Of a stretch of 64,000 nucleotides of DNA, positions 37,600-48,999 are shown piece after piece. The DNA comes from Manis javanica. Its lineage: Eukaryota > Chordata > Mammalia > Pholidota > Manidae. The translations under genes were made by a program, and so were the position numbers. Each line of letters opens with the position of its first letter. Position 1 is the first letter of the stretch. The stretch covers positions 184,958,351 through 185,022,350 of the forward strand of contig NC_133156.1 of NCBI RefSeq assembly GCF_040802235.1. The letters run 5' to 3'. Under the pieces are notes generated by a model, which saw only the letters and a list, made by a program, of their open reading frames with translations, made no database searches and was not told the DNA's origin.

Positions 37600-38375
37600 A
37601 TTGTCTTTCTGGATATTTACCCACTTTATCTGAATTTCAAATTTTAGTACCGTAACAGTTCTTATGGTATGTATATACCACCTCTTCTTCAGCCATTCAT
37701 CTATACATGGACACTTAGGTTGCTTCCATATCTTGGCTATTGTAAACAATGCTGTAATAAACATATGGGTACATATGTCTTTTCAAATTAGTACCTTTGT
37801 TCTCTTTGGGTAAATACCCAGAAACAAAATCACTAGGTCATATGGTATTTCTATTTTTAATATTTTGGGGAACCTCCATACTATTTTCCATAGTGGTTAT
37901 ACCACCTTACTTTCCCACGAATGGTACACACAAGTTCCTTTTCTCCACATCCTCACCAACATTTGTTATTTCTTGTATTTTTGATAGTAACCATTCTAAT
38001 AGGTGTGAAGTATGATAACTTGTGGTTTTGATTTTCATTTCCTTGATGATCCATGATGTGGAGCATCTTTTCAAGTGTCTGTTGGCCATCTGTATGTGTT
38101 CTTTAGAAAAATGTCCATTCAGGTCCTCTACCCATTTTTTAATTGAATTATTTGGTTTTTGAGGTGTTGAGTTGTAGGAGTTCTTTATATATTTTGTATA
38201 TTAACCCCTTATCAGATATATCATTTGCAAATATATTCTCCCATTCAGTAGGTAGCCTTTTTCATTTTGCTGATGGTGTCCTTTGTTATGCAGAAGTTTT
38301 TCAGTTTGATGTAGTCTCACTTGTTTATTTTTGTTTTTGTTTCCCTTGCCTGGGGGAGAACTTAAGAAAGTAACA
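37600..38375 (-). mobile_element. L1 ORF2 3' part
   Basis: Clear antisense ORF2 tail: 'tccatatcttggctattgta', 'cctccatactattttccata', 'ctccacatcctcaccaacat' and 'ctcccattcagtaggtagcc'. It represents a more 3' part of ORF2 than the neighbouring mosaic but sits on its 5' side, so it is a separate insertion. Stops break the frame. Confidence 0.85.
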
Positions 38376-38448
38376 ATGTCCTCAGGACTATGAAAATAAA
38401 TGTCATCTAAGAAACAGAAAAGAATGCTATAAAAATGTCCCATTATAG

Positions 38449-38893
38449 TGTCGGATGATTTCAGCTTCCGGCAAGTTTTCTTTGGATTCTGTGACACTGA
38501 AAAACAACAACAGAACATTGGGAAAAGGGTTCATACTGGCTTTATTCTTGCAATGGCTTGTCAAGCACTAAGGTTACATTCACTGCATCCATGTGCAGCA
38601 TGTCTTCAATCCACAACCCACCATCTGTGCAGAGCACTGGGCAGAGCTCTTTATATAGCAATGCAGACAATAATGGGTCACTGCCAACATGTGTGTGAGC
38701 ATGGGCCTGTGCAGTAGGCCAAGTACCTAGATAGCATTGCATATGTGCAGTGGGCAAGTAGATCTGGGTCAGGTAAGCATTCTGGCCATGGGAACTTCCA
38801 TTCTCCCTACACTCCACTGCTCCAGGATTCTCACCTCCCAATCTACATGCCCTCAGTTTTCTGCAATGGCCCCTGTGGGAGAAATCTGGAACA
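38449..38893 (-). mobile_element. ERV LTR with TATA and polyadenylation signal
   Basis: On the minus strand the piece runs TG...CA. It has TATATAAAGAGCTC near 38646-38658, AATAAA at 38541-38546 and a U5 end 'gaaatcatccgaca'. The U3-R-U5 order is therefore complete in about 445 bp. It directly follows env-like sequence, so it is the 3' LTR of a truncated provirus. It shares its promoter block with the LTR at 29084-29510. The TG/CA ends were placed by eye. Confidence 0.7.
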
Positions 38894-39165
38894 TTGTAAC
38901 CAGATTCCACAGTAGCGATAGAGGAACAACAACATACTAGGATACAGATAACAACAAAAAGTGTCATGATGATTGCCAAGGGGATGGCATGATGGAATGA
39001 CCAAGGGGTCATTCCAGCTGTATTCAAACCAGTTCCACTCAGTTGAGGTTATGACTCATGGGAGGCCAGTAGCAGAACTGGAAGGGAGCTCCATGTACAT
39101 CCAGCAAGCAGACATGGTGGCAGTTCTGCAGGGGTGTGAGCCCAATCCACAAAGACATTAGAGGT
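38894..39165 (-). pseudogene. degraded ERV env 3' end
   Basis: Upstream of the 3' LTR on the minus strand lies a remnant of a transmembrane envelope subunit. A Trp-rich membrane-proximal segment is visible in one frame and, in the next, a hydrophobic span of about 20 residues ending in three Cys (PLAIIMTLFVVICILVCCC), as in retroviral TM tails. A frameshift separates the two, and the open frame runs on into the LTR without the expected stop. The upstream part of env and all of gag and pol are absent. It is an old, non-functional copy. The virus class cannot be told from this short piece. Confidence 0.5.
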
Positions 39166-39439
39166 GATTAACCTTAAGGACAATAAGACACATGTTTTAA
39201 TGACACCAACATGAGCAAATCTTGTCCATCATTAAGAGAACCAAAAAAGTCTTCTAGGCAATTTAAAATAATGAAACTTAAGTGAAAACTCAGTAGAATG
39301 GAACTCTCCCAGAAAGTAGAACAAGCATAGCTTTGTAGTTGACCTTCTGGGTTCCAAACTTGGCCCATGCCCCAGACTACACTCAATACAATGGGCAGAG
39401 TGTTTAATTTTAAACCCAAATTTAGAGCCACTTAATTCC

Positions 39440-40000
39440 TTGTTTAAAATTCTCCAATAAGCTCTCCTCACATTTAGGATAAAGTTCACACACTCACTAT
39501 GACCTGTGAGATCCTGCAAGATCTGGTATATGGCATTCTCACCAATGTCAACACCTTCCACATTCCTGCCATGCAGCCTCTTGCCATTCCTCATCTCACC
39601 AAGTTTACTACATTAGGGCCTTTCCAATGACTGTTTCCTCTGCTTGTAAAACTCTGTTCTCCCAAATCTTTGAAAAACTAGTTTCTTCGTTCAAGTACCC
39701 AAGAAGCTAAGCTGTCCCTGACCCCCCAAACTAAACCACCTCCAATTCCTTTCTACTTCATTCATGAATTGTCACTTGCTGGTCTTTTTTTCCAGCTCTA
39801 TTTTTTTCATAACTATCAGAAATTATATCATATGTTTATGTACTTTCTCTTATTTGTTTGATTGATCTAGATTATAAGCTCCATGAAGGCTGGAATTTTG
39901 TCTTGTTCATTGCTGAATCCCCAGCACCTACATGGAACTGGCACATAATAAGCATTAAGTAGATATTTGTTAAATCAATAATGAATAAATAATGTTAACT
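39440..40000 (+). repeat. L2 LINE 3' end
   Basis: 'acctgtgagatcctgcaaga', 'tagattataagctccatgaa', 'tgctgaatccccagcaccta' and 'gcacataataagcattaagt' give the L2 3' region in sense order, ending in 'aatgaataaat'. Confidence 0.85.
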
Positions 40001-40004
40001 GGTA

Positions 40005-40980
40005 AAAACAATGGTATCAACTACAATGGCTATTTTTAAACAATCTCTGGATTTTGAGGCTGCAAAATAATAAAGTAAAAATCTGTACAAAGCAAATGAA
40101 ATTGGTTTCATTTTTGCTACGCCCATAAACAGTGGCAGGGGGTAGGTGCAAACATTTTCTCTGGGCTGAACAGTGTGCTCTGACGTTTATTCTCTGAGCC
40201 CCAGAGATCTCTTTCCTTTTGGAGGAGCCTCAGGCACAGAAGGGGAGCAACATAGCACTTCTATTAGCTAAGTATGTAAACAAGCCAGAGGCTGCCTCTG
40301 CTTATTATCTGCCTGACTAAAATGATTCCACAGGGACACACCAAGGGAGAAGCATTCTTCCTTCCAAATGAGCCAAGGAACGTGATTCCTGAAGGACAGC
40401 TCAGAGAGAATTCCTTTGGAGGAGGAAGAGACCAGCAGTGCTGCTGTGCCTTTTCACAGCTGGGCAGGTGTCTCTCAGCTCTGAGCCAGGAGGATGAGGA
40501 GGAAAATGGATTTTCTCAAACCATGAAAGAAGCTTTTTTGAGAAAAGCATTTACACTATCTCCATTGTAATAAGGTGTATAGAGAGGACAATGAAAAGAA
40601 ATCCAGTGGTAATCCAAACATCTCATCCTGCCACAAATAGTAATCTCACTCCTTAAAACTGTCATGATCCCAGGGAGGGACTTGGCAGGTGTCTTTGGCA
40701 TAACAATGCAGGGTTGGCAGCCAGAGCCTGCAGTCTAATCACAGACAGAATCTGGAGTTGGGGGCCCAGAATTGAGAAGGCAGTAAGACCTGAGCTGGAG
40801 TTTGCACAGCTGATTCTAGAAGCAGGTCTGAGTTAGGGTAGGGGTGGAAATGTGGAACATAGAAGCAACAAGTCTTAAGGGTGGACCCAAGAGCAATCCT
40901 AAGGAGAGTTTGGTGTCATCTCATAGTTCTAGAGATCAAATGTCCAAACATCATTTTCCCTGGGCTAGAGTCAAGGTGTT
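40005..40980. other. intergenic stretch, nothing recognised
   Basis: Unique sequence without a visible repeat or exon. A plus frame of 82 codons (40322-40570) is not convincing. Confidence 0.4.
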
Positions 40981-40984
40981 GGCC

Positions 40985-41335
40985 AGGCTGGTTCCTTCTA
41001 AAGGCTTGAGGGCAGAACCCATTTCCCTGACTGTTTCAGCTTCTAAGGCCTTGGCCTGTGACCCCCTCTCCATCTCCAAAGCACATCACTCCAATTTTGA
41101 CTCCCATGATCATATCACCTTCTTTTCCTCTGTTCATAGGGATATTGTCCCACTTATAAGGACACTGTAATTACATTTAGGTCCTAGCTGGGAAATCTAG
41201 GATCATCTCCCCATCTCAGATCTTTGACTGAACCACATCTGAAAAGCCCCTTTTTCTGTATAAGGCAGCATTCATAGGTTCCTGGAATTAAGACCTGGTT
41301 ATCTTTGAGACCATTATTCAGCCTATCATAGTATA
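40985..41335 (-). mobile_element. MaLR-like LTR fragment
   Basis: In antisense order: 'ggctggttccttctaaaggc' near its left end, a central 'cccacttataaggacactgt' and an end 'attcagcctatcatag'. This is the layout of an antisense MLT1/MST-type LTR. It is quite diverged. Confidence 0.5.
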
Positions 41336-41370
41336 GAAAGTAAAGTATATAAAATATATGTTCTATAATT

Positions 41371-41384
41371 AAAAGTATATGAAG
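41371..41384 (+). repeat. target-site duplication, left copy
   Basis: AAAAGTATATGAAG here and AAAAGCATATGAAG at 42666-42679 flank the L1 copy; 13 of 14 bases match. Confidence 0.8.
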
Positions 41385-42665
41385 AGACCTGAATGTAAGC
41401 CATGAAACCATAAAACTCTTAGAAAAAAACATAGGCAAAAATCTCTTGGACATAAACATGAGCGACTTCTTCATGAACATATCTTCCCGGGCAATGGAAA
41501 CAAAAGCAAAAACGAACAAATGGGACTATATCATGCTGAAAAGCTTCTTTCCAGCAAAGGACACCACCAATAGTACAAAGAGGCATCCTACAGTATGGGA
41601 GAATATATTCATAAATGACAGATCCAATAAAGGGTTGACATCCACAATATATAAAGAGCTCATGCACCTCAACAAACAAAAAGCAAATAATCCAATCAAA
41701 GAAATGGTCAGAGGAACTGAACAGACAGTTCTCCAAAGAAGAAATTCAGATGGCCAACAGACACATGAAAAAATGCTCCACATCAATAGTCATCAGAGAA
41801 ATACAAATTAAAACCACAATGAGATATCACCTCACAGCAGTAAGGATCACCACCATCCAAAAGACAAACAACAACAAATGTTGGCAAGGATGTGGAGAAA
41901 GGGGAACCCTCCTACACTGCTGGTGGGAATGTAAATTAGTTCAACCATTGTGGGAAGCAGTATGGAGGTTCCTCAAAAAGCTCAAAATAGACATACCATT
42001 TGACCCAGGAATTCCACTCCAAGGAATTTACCCTACGAATGTAGCAGCCCAGTTTGAGAAAGACATGTGCACCCCTATGTTTATCGCAACACTATTTACA
42101 ATAGCCAAGAAATGGAAGCAACCTAAGTGTCCATCAGTAGATAGATGGATAAAGAAGATGTGGTACATATACACAATGGAATATTATTCAGCCATAAGAA
42201 GAAAACAAATCCTACCATTTGCAACAACATGGATGGAGCTAGAGGGTATTATGCTCAGTGATATTAAGAGGGTATTAAGCCAGGTGGAGAAAGACAAATA
42301 TCAAATGATTTCACTCATATGTGGAATATAAGAAAAAAGAAAAAACTAAAGGAGCAAAAACAGCAGCAGACTCACAGAACCCAAGAATGGACTAACAGTT
42401 ACCAAGGAGAAAGGGACCGGGGAGGATGGGTGGGAAGGGAGGGATAAGGGGGCAAGGGGGAAGAGGGGGCATTATGATTAGCATGTATAATGTGTGGGGG
42501 GAGGCACTGGGAAGATTGTACAGCATGGAGAGGACAGGTAGTGATTCTACAGAATCTTACTACGCTGATGAACAGTGACTGCAATGGGGTATGTGGGGGG
42601 AACTTGGTGATGGGGGGAGTCTAGTAAACAATGTTCCTCATAAATTGTACATTAATGATTAAAAA
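41385..42665 (+). mobile_element. 5'-truncated L1 with TSD and poly-A tail
   Basis: The element starts inside ORF2 and runs to a 3' A-tail at 42661-42669, flanked by 14-bp direct repeats. Its 3'UTR is G-rich (around 42418-42475) and ends 'gtacattaatgatt'. The ORF2 C-terminal region is open over 193 codons (41750-42331) with the typical [24 protein letters not shown] and [12 protein letters not shown] motifs. The upstream part is open in another frame (41446-41811), so one frameshift separates them. The reverse transcriptase and endonuclease parts are missing. It is the best-preserved L1 in the window. Confidence 0.92.
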
Positions 42666-42679
42666 AAAAGCATATGAAG
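42666..42679 (+). repeat. target-site duplication, right copy
   Basis: The right partner of 41371-41384, directly after the A-tail. Confidence 0.8.
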
Positions 42680-43476
42680 TATGCATAATATCCACCATTG
42701 TTCATTGTTCATGGAGAAGTCACCATTCCCTGGCTGCCTTTGCTTCATTCTGAGATTACTTTGGTTTTCATAATAGAATTTGATGTATCTCTGTGTCCTT
42801 GCAGTTAGTGTCCTCTTCCTGCACAACAGGCACATCCCAAATGTGGATTACAAACAAACCCACAATAAACAGATGTTTATTTTTAGTAAATGTGTGTGTA
42901 TATTTCTGCCCAAGTATTTACTCACTGAAGATCACATTAGCACAAGCACGCATTAGGGTCAACTGCTCTTTACCTCCTGCTGAATCAAAGGAGTTATGTT
43001 TCCTGGACACGAGGTGAGCTACTGGTGCCTCACCCATTAAAGACTGAAAACACTCAGACTTTCAGAGACATTAGTAAACACCCATGAGTGACTGAGAGCT
43101 GAGGGGACTCTACCAAGGGTCCTAGACTGAAGGAGGCAGTGATTTTCCTCTGTCTCCTATGTTGAGGCAGACAAGTCCTACACCAAGCCCACCATCTGGA
43201 GCCCCTGTGGAGAAGCACAGCCCACAAACTCTAGCAACAGATCATGCAGGCTGTGGGAGTGAGATGCCCAGCTAGAGTGATGAGCAAAAGCCAAGAAGAA
43301 ATTTGACACCTGGACCTTCTTGTGGGCTCCTCAGTAATACTTAGAAAGAGGATCACGCGTCAGGACTTCTTCCTAAGTCATGAACAGATAGCAGTAATGC
43401 CATCACACTGAGCAAAAGTCATGTCACTGTATTCTGACTGTTGAGGGATGGGTGTTCTTACCTGGTTTGGTAATAC

Positions 43477-43490
43477 GTTGCCATGGTGAC
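43477..43490 (+). promoter_or_regulatory. X-box (RFX-type) motif
   Basis: GTTGCCATGGTGAC closely fits the palindromic RFX binding site (GTNRCC then RGYAAC-like half). There is no gene start nearby, so any role would be distal. Motif only. Confidence 0.35.
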
Positions 43491-43868
43491 ACTGATTATT
43501 CCTAAGGACATTTTATCTGAAGTCTTGACCTCCCCTTAAGAGTCAAAAGTTCTTTAAAATGTCTGGAGGTCCACCTAGAATGAGATGGCTTTCCTCCCTC
43601 CTACTGGTCTGTCTCCTTCCAGTCCTTCTGGCCACTAATCCAATATGTTAATCTTCTCATAGCATGCTTTTGCACAAACCTGATGGACTTCTGGAGAAAT
43701 ATGGCAAAGGAGACATGGGATCATAAAAATCTAATGAAATAAGCAACAGTGAGATATATAGAGAGAGATCATGTAGATCTTGGGCAGAACCAGCTCTAAT
43801 ACTGACAGCATCATCCACAGTGAGTAAAATGAAAAGAAGCAATGGGAAAACTATGCACAATTATGCAA

Positions 43869-43955
43869 AGATGAAAAGGGGGGAGGAAGAAAGGAAGGGT
43901 GGAAAGAAAGAAGGAAGGAAAGAAGTGAAAGGAGGGGAGGAAAAGGAAGAAGAAT
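43869..43955 (+). repeat. polypurine tract
   Basis: Nearly 90 bp of A and G with few pyrimidines, made of GGAA/GAAA units. Such tracts can form triplex DNA. Confidence 0.85.
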
Positions 43956-44999
43956 AGAGTCTGCAGAAGAAAATGAATATTTTATTCTGGAAGAAATAAA
44001 TACCAATGGAAACAAAAGGAAATAAATACAACAAATGCCAGAAATCTTAAATATATAAAGAAAATATGGAAACTGAACCAAGAAACACATTTACACCAAA
44101 CATAATGAAATAAAAAATATATTTCACAGCCAAACATATTCTACACAACCAACCAAGAGTAAAGCTCTGCTTGCAGGAAATTCACTCCCTTAATCACTTA
44201 TGAGGCACAAGAAAGACTACAAATAAAAGCAGTGTATATTCAACTCAAGAAGATATGAGAAAGCCAACAAAATTAAAACAAGGAGAGCAGAAACAAAATA
44301 ACATACGCGCAGAAAGCAAGAAGCCAAACGAGAGCAGGGAGATCACCTGGAGAAGTTAAACTGCAATGCTGCTCCAAGAGGATGTTTCCTCGTGCTTCCC
44401 AGCTACCAGAATACTGTTCCCTTAACACCAGTCATTAAGGAACAAGAGCTGGAATGCTGTCATTCACTTTCCTAATCTCACAACCCAACACAATAAATGT
44501 TTGTCAGATAATTGTGTGAAAGAATTCTGCATTTCCACGTTATAAAGAGAGAGCTTCTCAGCTTCTCAGATGAATCTTTTCCATACAAATGAAGATTGGG
44601 GTCATTGAGAAGGCACGGGGCAGAGAGTTGGTGAACCACAAGGTCCACTCGGGTGTATTTATGAGAGGAGTGCCCGAGGAAGATCTATTGATTTAATTCC
44701 ACTTAAGTATATGTGCCTCCTCCTGCCATCTCCATGTCCTCTGGTGCCCATTTCGGACCAGTACAGAGGCCATGAATGTGGATGGGAAAAATTCATTGTT
44801 ATTCTCACTAACCTGTAACTAAACTTCAGCATTTCCTGCCATTATGACTTAGGCAAAGAAAAACACTCTGATATCAGCAGTCCCTGACACCATCCTTAAG
44901 AGAAATCACACATATTTTTATATCATTTTGCAGTTTGGAAAGAGATCTCAAAACTTCATGCACATTCATCACTATTTCAAAATGATGGTCGTTACTAGC

Positions 45000-45240
45000 C
45001 CTGATGCTAAATCTTGTTATTTGATGCTAAGGCATTAAATCAAGATTTAATATAAATAAATTTATATAAATGTAAGGATTTATATAATTATACCATACAT
45101 TTTAAAAATATTTTGATAACTGCATTTCAATATATAATTAATTTCTTTGACATTCCTATATACTTTAATAAATTTGAAAACATTATTTTGAGAAGGGGAT
45201 ACAAACTTAACTAGATGCCACAGCACCTATGACACTCAAA
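45000..45240. repeat. probable DNA-transposon fossil
   Basis: The AT-rich stretch with 'actgcatttcaatatataat' and 'aacattattttgagaagggg' recalls a common MER-type DNA element whose name I cannot fix. A 9-bp inverted repeat (taaatcttg / caagattta) lies around 45008-45046. Confidence 0.35.
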
Positions 45241-45469
45241 GGCTAGGGACCTCTGCATTAGGGTCAGCTGTTGAGTGTGAATAAAACTTCTCAGAGAAAG
45301 AAAAATAAAGGTAGGCATTGTGCTAGTCTCAGTTTCTTGAGAAAAATCTAGTTAAATTAGGAAATGATCTCTTAATGACTGGACTTAAGGACAGAGGCAT
45401 TTATTTGATTTACTAATAAAAGCACAAGGAAGACTTAGGAAAAGCATTTAAGGGTTGCAACACAGTGTC

Positions 45470-45700
45470 ATCAAAAGCATGACTCTGCAGATGAACTTCT
45501 TGGGTTCACATCTCAGAGCACCACTGGCTCCTCATGTGACCTTGAGCAGCCTCTCCGAGTCAGACTCAATTTCCTCATCTATGACTCATCAATGATGTGA
45601 GAGAGTGATACTGGGCCCTGCCTTGGAGGGCTGACGTGAGGTCCGAGCAGACAGTTCCTCTAGTGTGCTCAGTCAGCCCCTGACACCTGGCACATGCTCC
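45470..45700 (+). repeat. MIR SINE
   Basis: 'acttcttgggttcacatctc', 'tgtgaccttgagcagcctct', 'caatttcctcatctatgact' and 'ccctgacacctggcacatgc' are in MIR sense order. Confidence 0.65.
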
Positions 45701-45709
45701 TGCTGTGTT

Positions 45710-46560
45710 ACCCTCAGCCAAATGTGTTCTCCACAGCTTCCTGCTCTGCATCTTTTATCTTTTTCCTAATTAGTAGATGCCCCCCATTCCCTACCCCACC
45801 TCCCCTCCTCCTGTCCTTCAGACCTGCTTCATAAGCCTAGTTTCTGTCTCTGCTCTAACCGTCTCCTCTTATCAAAACCCATCCTCAGGTAAGGTTTTTA
45901 CCTATGCCTCTGTGTGCTTTTCATTTTTTTTTTGTTTGTTTAGATTTTATTCTCTTCAGTTTTTTTATTATCTTTTCCAGGGAGGACAATCCTTCGCTGT
46001 GTAAGAAGTCTTTTCCCCAGGACAAATCAATTTCAGTTTCCAGGAGCAGATAAATGCTTCTCTTCCCATATGGAGTGCTCAGCCTCTTCTCTACACCCAC
46101 TTGTCCGGTTCAAGTCCCCCTCATCCAAGAACCTCTCCCACTGCTCTTGCCCTCACTGGTAGTCCTCTGATGCCACTGAACACTGAGCACTGAGCCTGCC
46201 CCCAGTCCAGACACAGCCAAGCAAGGCTTCCTTATCTCTTCTCATCGGCTTTCCCAGGGCAGGACCGCTGTTCTCATGAACAGGAGCCTTGTATCCTTCT
46301 TTTTAGATTCTTAGGGACCCCCAGCTAGGCAAGTTAAAGAAAGAGTAAATGTGTTTTAGCAGTTCTTCCCTAAAACTTCCTGGTCTCCATTTTTGTGCTA
46401 TGAGTTTCTGGGGATACAGTGAGCTAAACTGACTGGCAAAAGAATCAGGAATGTGTCTGCTGAACAGCTTAAGGCTTACGGGTCTCCAGAGAAGGCCAGA
46501 TGGGTTGAATAGTCACCTCCCCTTCCAAAGGTCCCTGCCTTTCTGAGATCGTTGGTCCCG
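45710..46560. other. intergenic stretch, nothing recognised
   Basis: Pyrimidine-rich unique sequence with no gene-like frame. Confidence 0.4.
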
Positions 46561-46569
46561 CCCCAATGA

Positions 46570-46730
46570 ACGCTGTGGTGGCAGAGCCCTGGCCTGAGCT
46601 TTGGGAGCCTGGGGCTCTAACATGGGGCTCTAACACTGGGCTCTCACAGTGACCAGCTGTGTGACCTTGAATATCTCTTCCCCACTCTGGGTTTCAGGTT
46701 CATCAACCACAAAATAAATTATTTGAATTT
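46570..46730 (+). repeat. MIR SINE with a short internal tandem
   Basis: 'gaccagctgtgtgaccttga' and 'ggtttcaggttcatcaacca' mark a MIR. Just before it 'ggggctctaaca' occurs twice with a third degraded copy (46610-46648). Confidence 0.7.
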
Positions 46731-46734
46731 GATA

Positions 46735-47388
46735 TTCTCACTTATACTCTAGAAAGGAGAACTGGACTCATTCTTTGGGGGGACATTCCAAAATGTACCA
46801 GAGTTTTCAAGAAACAAGACACATATTTACAGTCTTCTGACCATCTCACAAATTCTTCAGCAGTCTTTTCCACAATGGGCATGGAACTTGTTTCATGCTT
46901 CAGAGTTTGCTGTGATGACTGCCACATTGCCATGCTCTAGTGTCTTTAAGAAACTATTTGTAAATGCATACTCATTAGGCGAAATCTCCAGAAGCTTTCT
47001 TGTAAATCTGCCCTTCTCCTGTACTTTAATTTAAGGAAGTGGTTTGATTTTGCAAAATCACATCTTTATCCTTCTGCATAAGACAATGTGCATCTCTCTT
47101 TGAATCTTGGAAGTACGTAGAAAACAGAAAAGCCACATAAGCACAAGTGTCACCCTGTTGGACTCGCTGCCAGTGTTTGGAGAAGCCATTGGCTAGGCAG
47201 GTACTGCTCAGTTCAGTGAAACAGCTACTAATCTGAACATGGTGTGGAATCATAGCGCTTGTCCTGTTCACTTTGCATGTGCAGACAGTAAGCCTATTCA
47301 ATGAGTTAGCCTTAGCTTAAATAACAGGCATAAACAGGTCCTCAGATTTCAAGTCTGGCACTCAGATGCTAAAATGTATTAATGATTT
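46735..47388. other. intergenic stretch, nothing recognised
   Basis: Unique sequence; the 91-codon minus frame at 47026-47301 has no known domain. Confidence 0.4.
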
Positions 47389-48465
47389 TGTTAGGGGGCG
47401 TTGTTTATTTTCCTTGGTTCTTGCCCCCACTGCAACAAAGAACTGAAGGGCAGAAACACAGTGAAACAGAGTAAAAGTTTTATTTAAAGTTATGCACTTA
47501 AAGAGAGTAAAAGTGCAGGCAATCTCAGGAAGGAGAGGTGCCCTGAAAGGTTCAAGTTTTATTTAACGACAGAATGTGCAGGCAACCTCAGAGAGAGGCA
47601 CGCCCTGAAAGGTTGAAAGTTTTATTTAAGGCAAAAAGGTGCACACTTATAGAAAGGGAGTGTGGGGTCCCTTGGAGAAGAGGTGCACTGAAAAACTGGG
47701 AGTTCCCCCTTTTAAGGATTTTTCAGGAATGTGACAATGGACTAGGTGGTATATACTTATTAAATGGTCCCAAGATGTTTTTCTTTGATGAGAGACATTA
47801 GGTCGCTTCTGTTATCAGTCCTCCAGGTAATTCTGCAAAATTAACTTAACACAAGGAATTTACTGATCTGGTTCTTCCCCAGAATAGCAGCTTCCCTCTG
47901 GGAACATATCAGTCAAGACCACCTGCCCTGCCCCCAAAGTGGGCTGAGTTATTGTCTGTTTGCTAAAGAATATGTTAAGAATCTTATTCCTAACTTCCTG
48001 TGTTTTAAAATACACTCTTAGCTTTAAGATGGAATCTTTCCTGTTTTAACTGTGTTGTTGATAGCTGGGCTTGTTTGCTAAATAAATCATGATGATGTTT
48101 GTCTCCTGCCTGGGTTGCACATTACTTGATTAGGGGCTGGAGGAGGAAAAAACAGCATATAGGTTAATTTAAAGAATAAGCTGGGCCTTTTAGCAGGCTA
48201 AAGTAAACCTTACAATGGCATGATCTAATTGACACAAAGAAAGCATGGGCTGTGCTCAGATACTTTCCTTTATCTGGGTAATATTTGGACATTCCAAGCC
48301 AACTTGCTCCTGGCCTTTTGAGCTTTAACTGATTAACTCATTAACTCTATGAATCTTTTCTGGCTCTCTAGTTTTAACTGGTTAACTCTTTGAGTCCCTT
48401 TTAGTGGGCTTTACTGGCCTTATTCTCTGTCCATCCCACTCATTTCTATTCTTTTGCCTATCAGT
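47389..48465 (-). mobile_element. ERV LTR with three polyadenylation signals
   Basis: Read on the minus strand, a U3 of about 700 bp leads to a TTAAAAGG box near 47710. Then come three AATAAAA signals (47620-47626, 47557-47563, 47478-47484), each in a similar unit of 60-80 bp (AAATAAAACTT, then CTTTCAGGGC for the first two). The element ends 'cgccccctaaca', a typical LTR 3' end. No internal viral genes lie next to it, so it is probably solo. The 5' end is approximate. The order U3, R and U5 is seen directly; the repeated R unit is the odd part. Confidence 0.65.
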
Positions 48466-48469
48466 TTTA

Positions 48470-48987
48470 CCAGAGCAGACTTATAGGAAGAAGATATAAA
48501 TCAGTTAAATCTCTTCAGGATGGGGAAGAGAAGTTAGGCAACAAGAGCCTGTGTTAGCCCTGCTCTCACAACTCATATGAGAATGAAATCAACATCAGGG
48601 CTCAAAGGATCACCACATCATAACTTAGAAAGAATTGGGGGGGTGGGGGTGGAGGAAATAACAGGAACACTGTGGTTGATGATTATTTATGCCCATTTTT
48701 TAATTTTACTTCATAACAACACTTTTATTCACTGTAAAATCACAAGCAGACATAATACCTAGAAATATTACACACAGTTAAATGAGTGAAAAATTGATAC
48801 ATTGTTAAGCTAACAAGCAGAAAGAGGTTTGTTACATATAAAAAGTTCCTATTTAATAGAGTCAATGCTTGTTTAGCATTCCTAATGGAAAAGATGAACA
48901 TAAAGACAAGTTATACAATTTCATTATTTTTTAGTCCAAAGCTGACTTTCCTGATTTTAGAATGTAATATGTGTTTTTATATAAAAT
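48470..48987. other. intergenic stretch, nothing recognised
   Basis: AT-rich unique sequence with a G-rich patch at about 48635-48655. Confidence 0.4.
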
Positions 48988-48999
48988 AAGAATTGCTTC
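48988..48999 (+). repeat. target-site duplication, left copy
   Basis: AAGAATTGCTTC occurs here and again at 49317-49328, on either side of the inserted element. Confidence 0.85.

Larger units (their letters stand above)
42680..44990. other. intergenic stretch with X-box motif and purine tract
   Basis: No gene was recognised. A near-perfect X-box lies at 43477-43490 and a polypurine tract at about 43869-43955, listed separately. The sequence after 43960 is A-rich and may be an old L1 part. Confidence 0.4.

Noticed and set aside
38542-39027. 161-codon minus-strand frame as a cellular membrane protein
   Set aside because: Its hydrophobic part is a retroviral env tail and the rest is LTR sequence with TATA and AATAAA elements.
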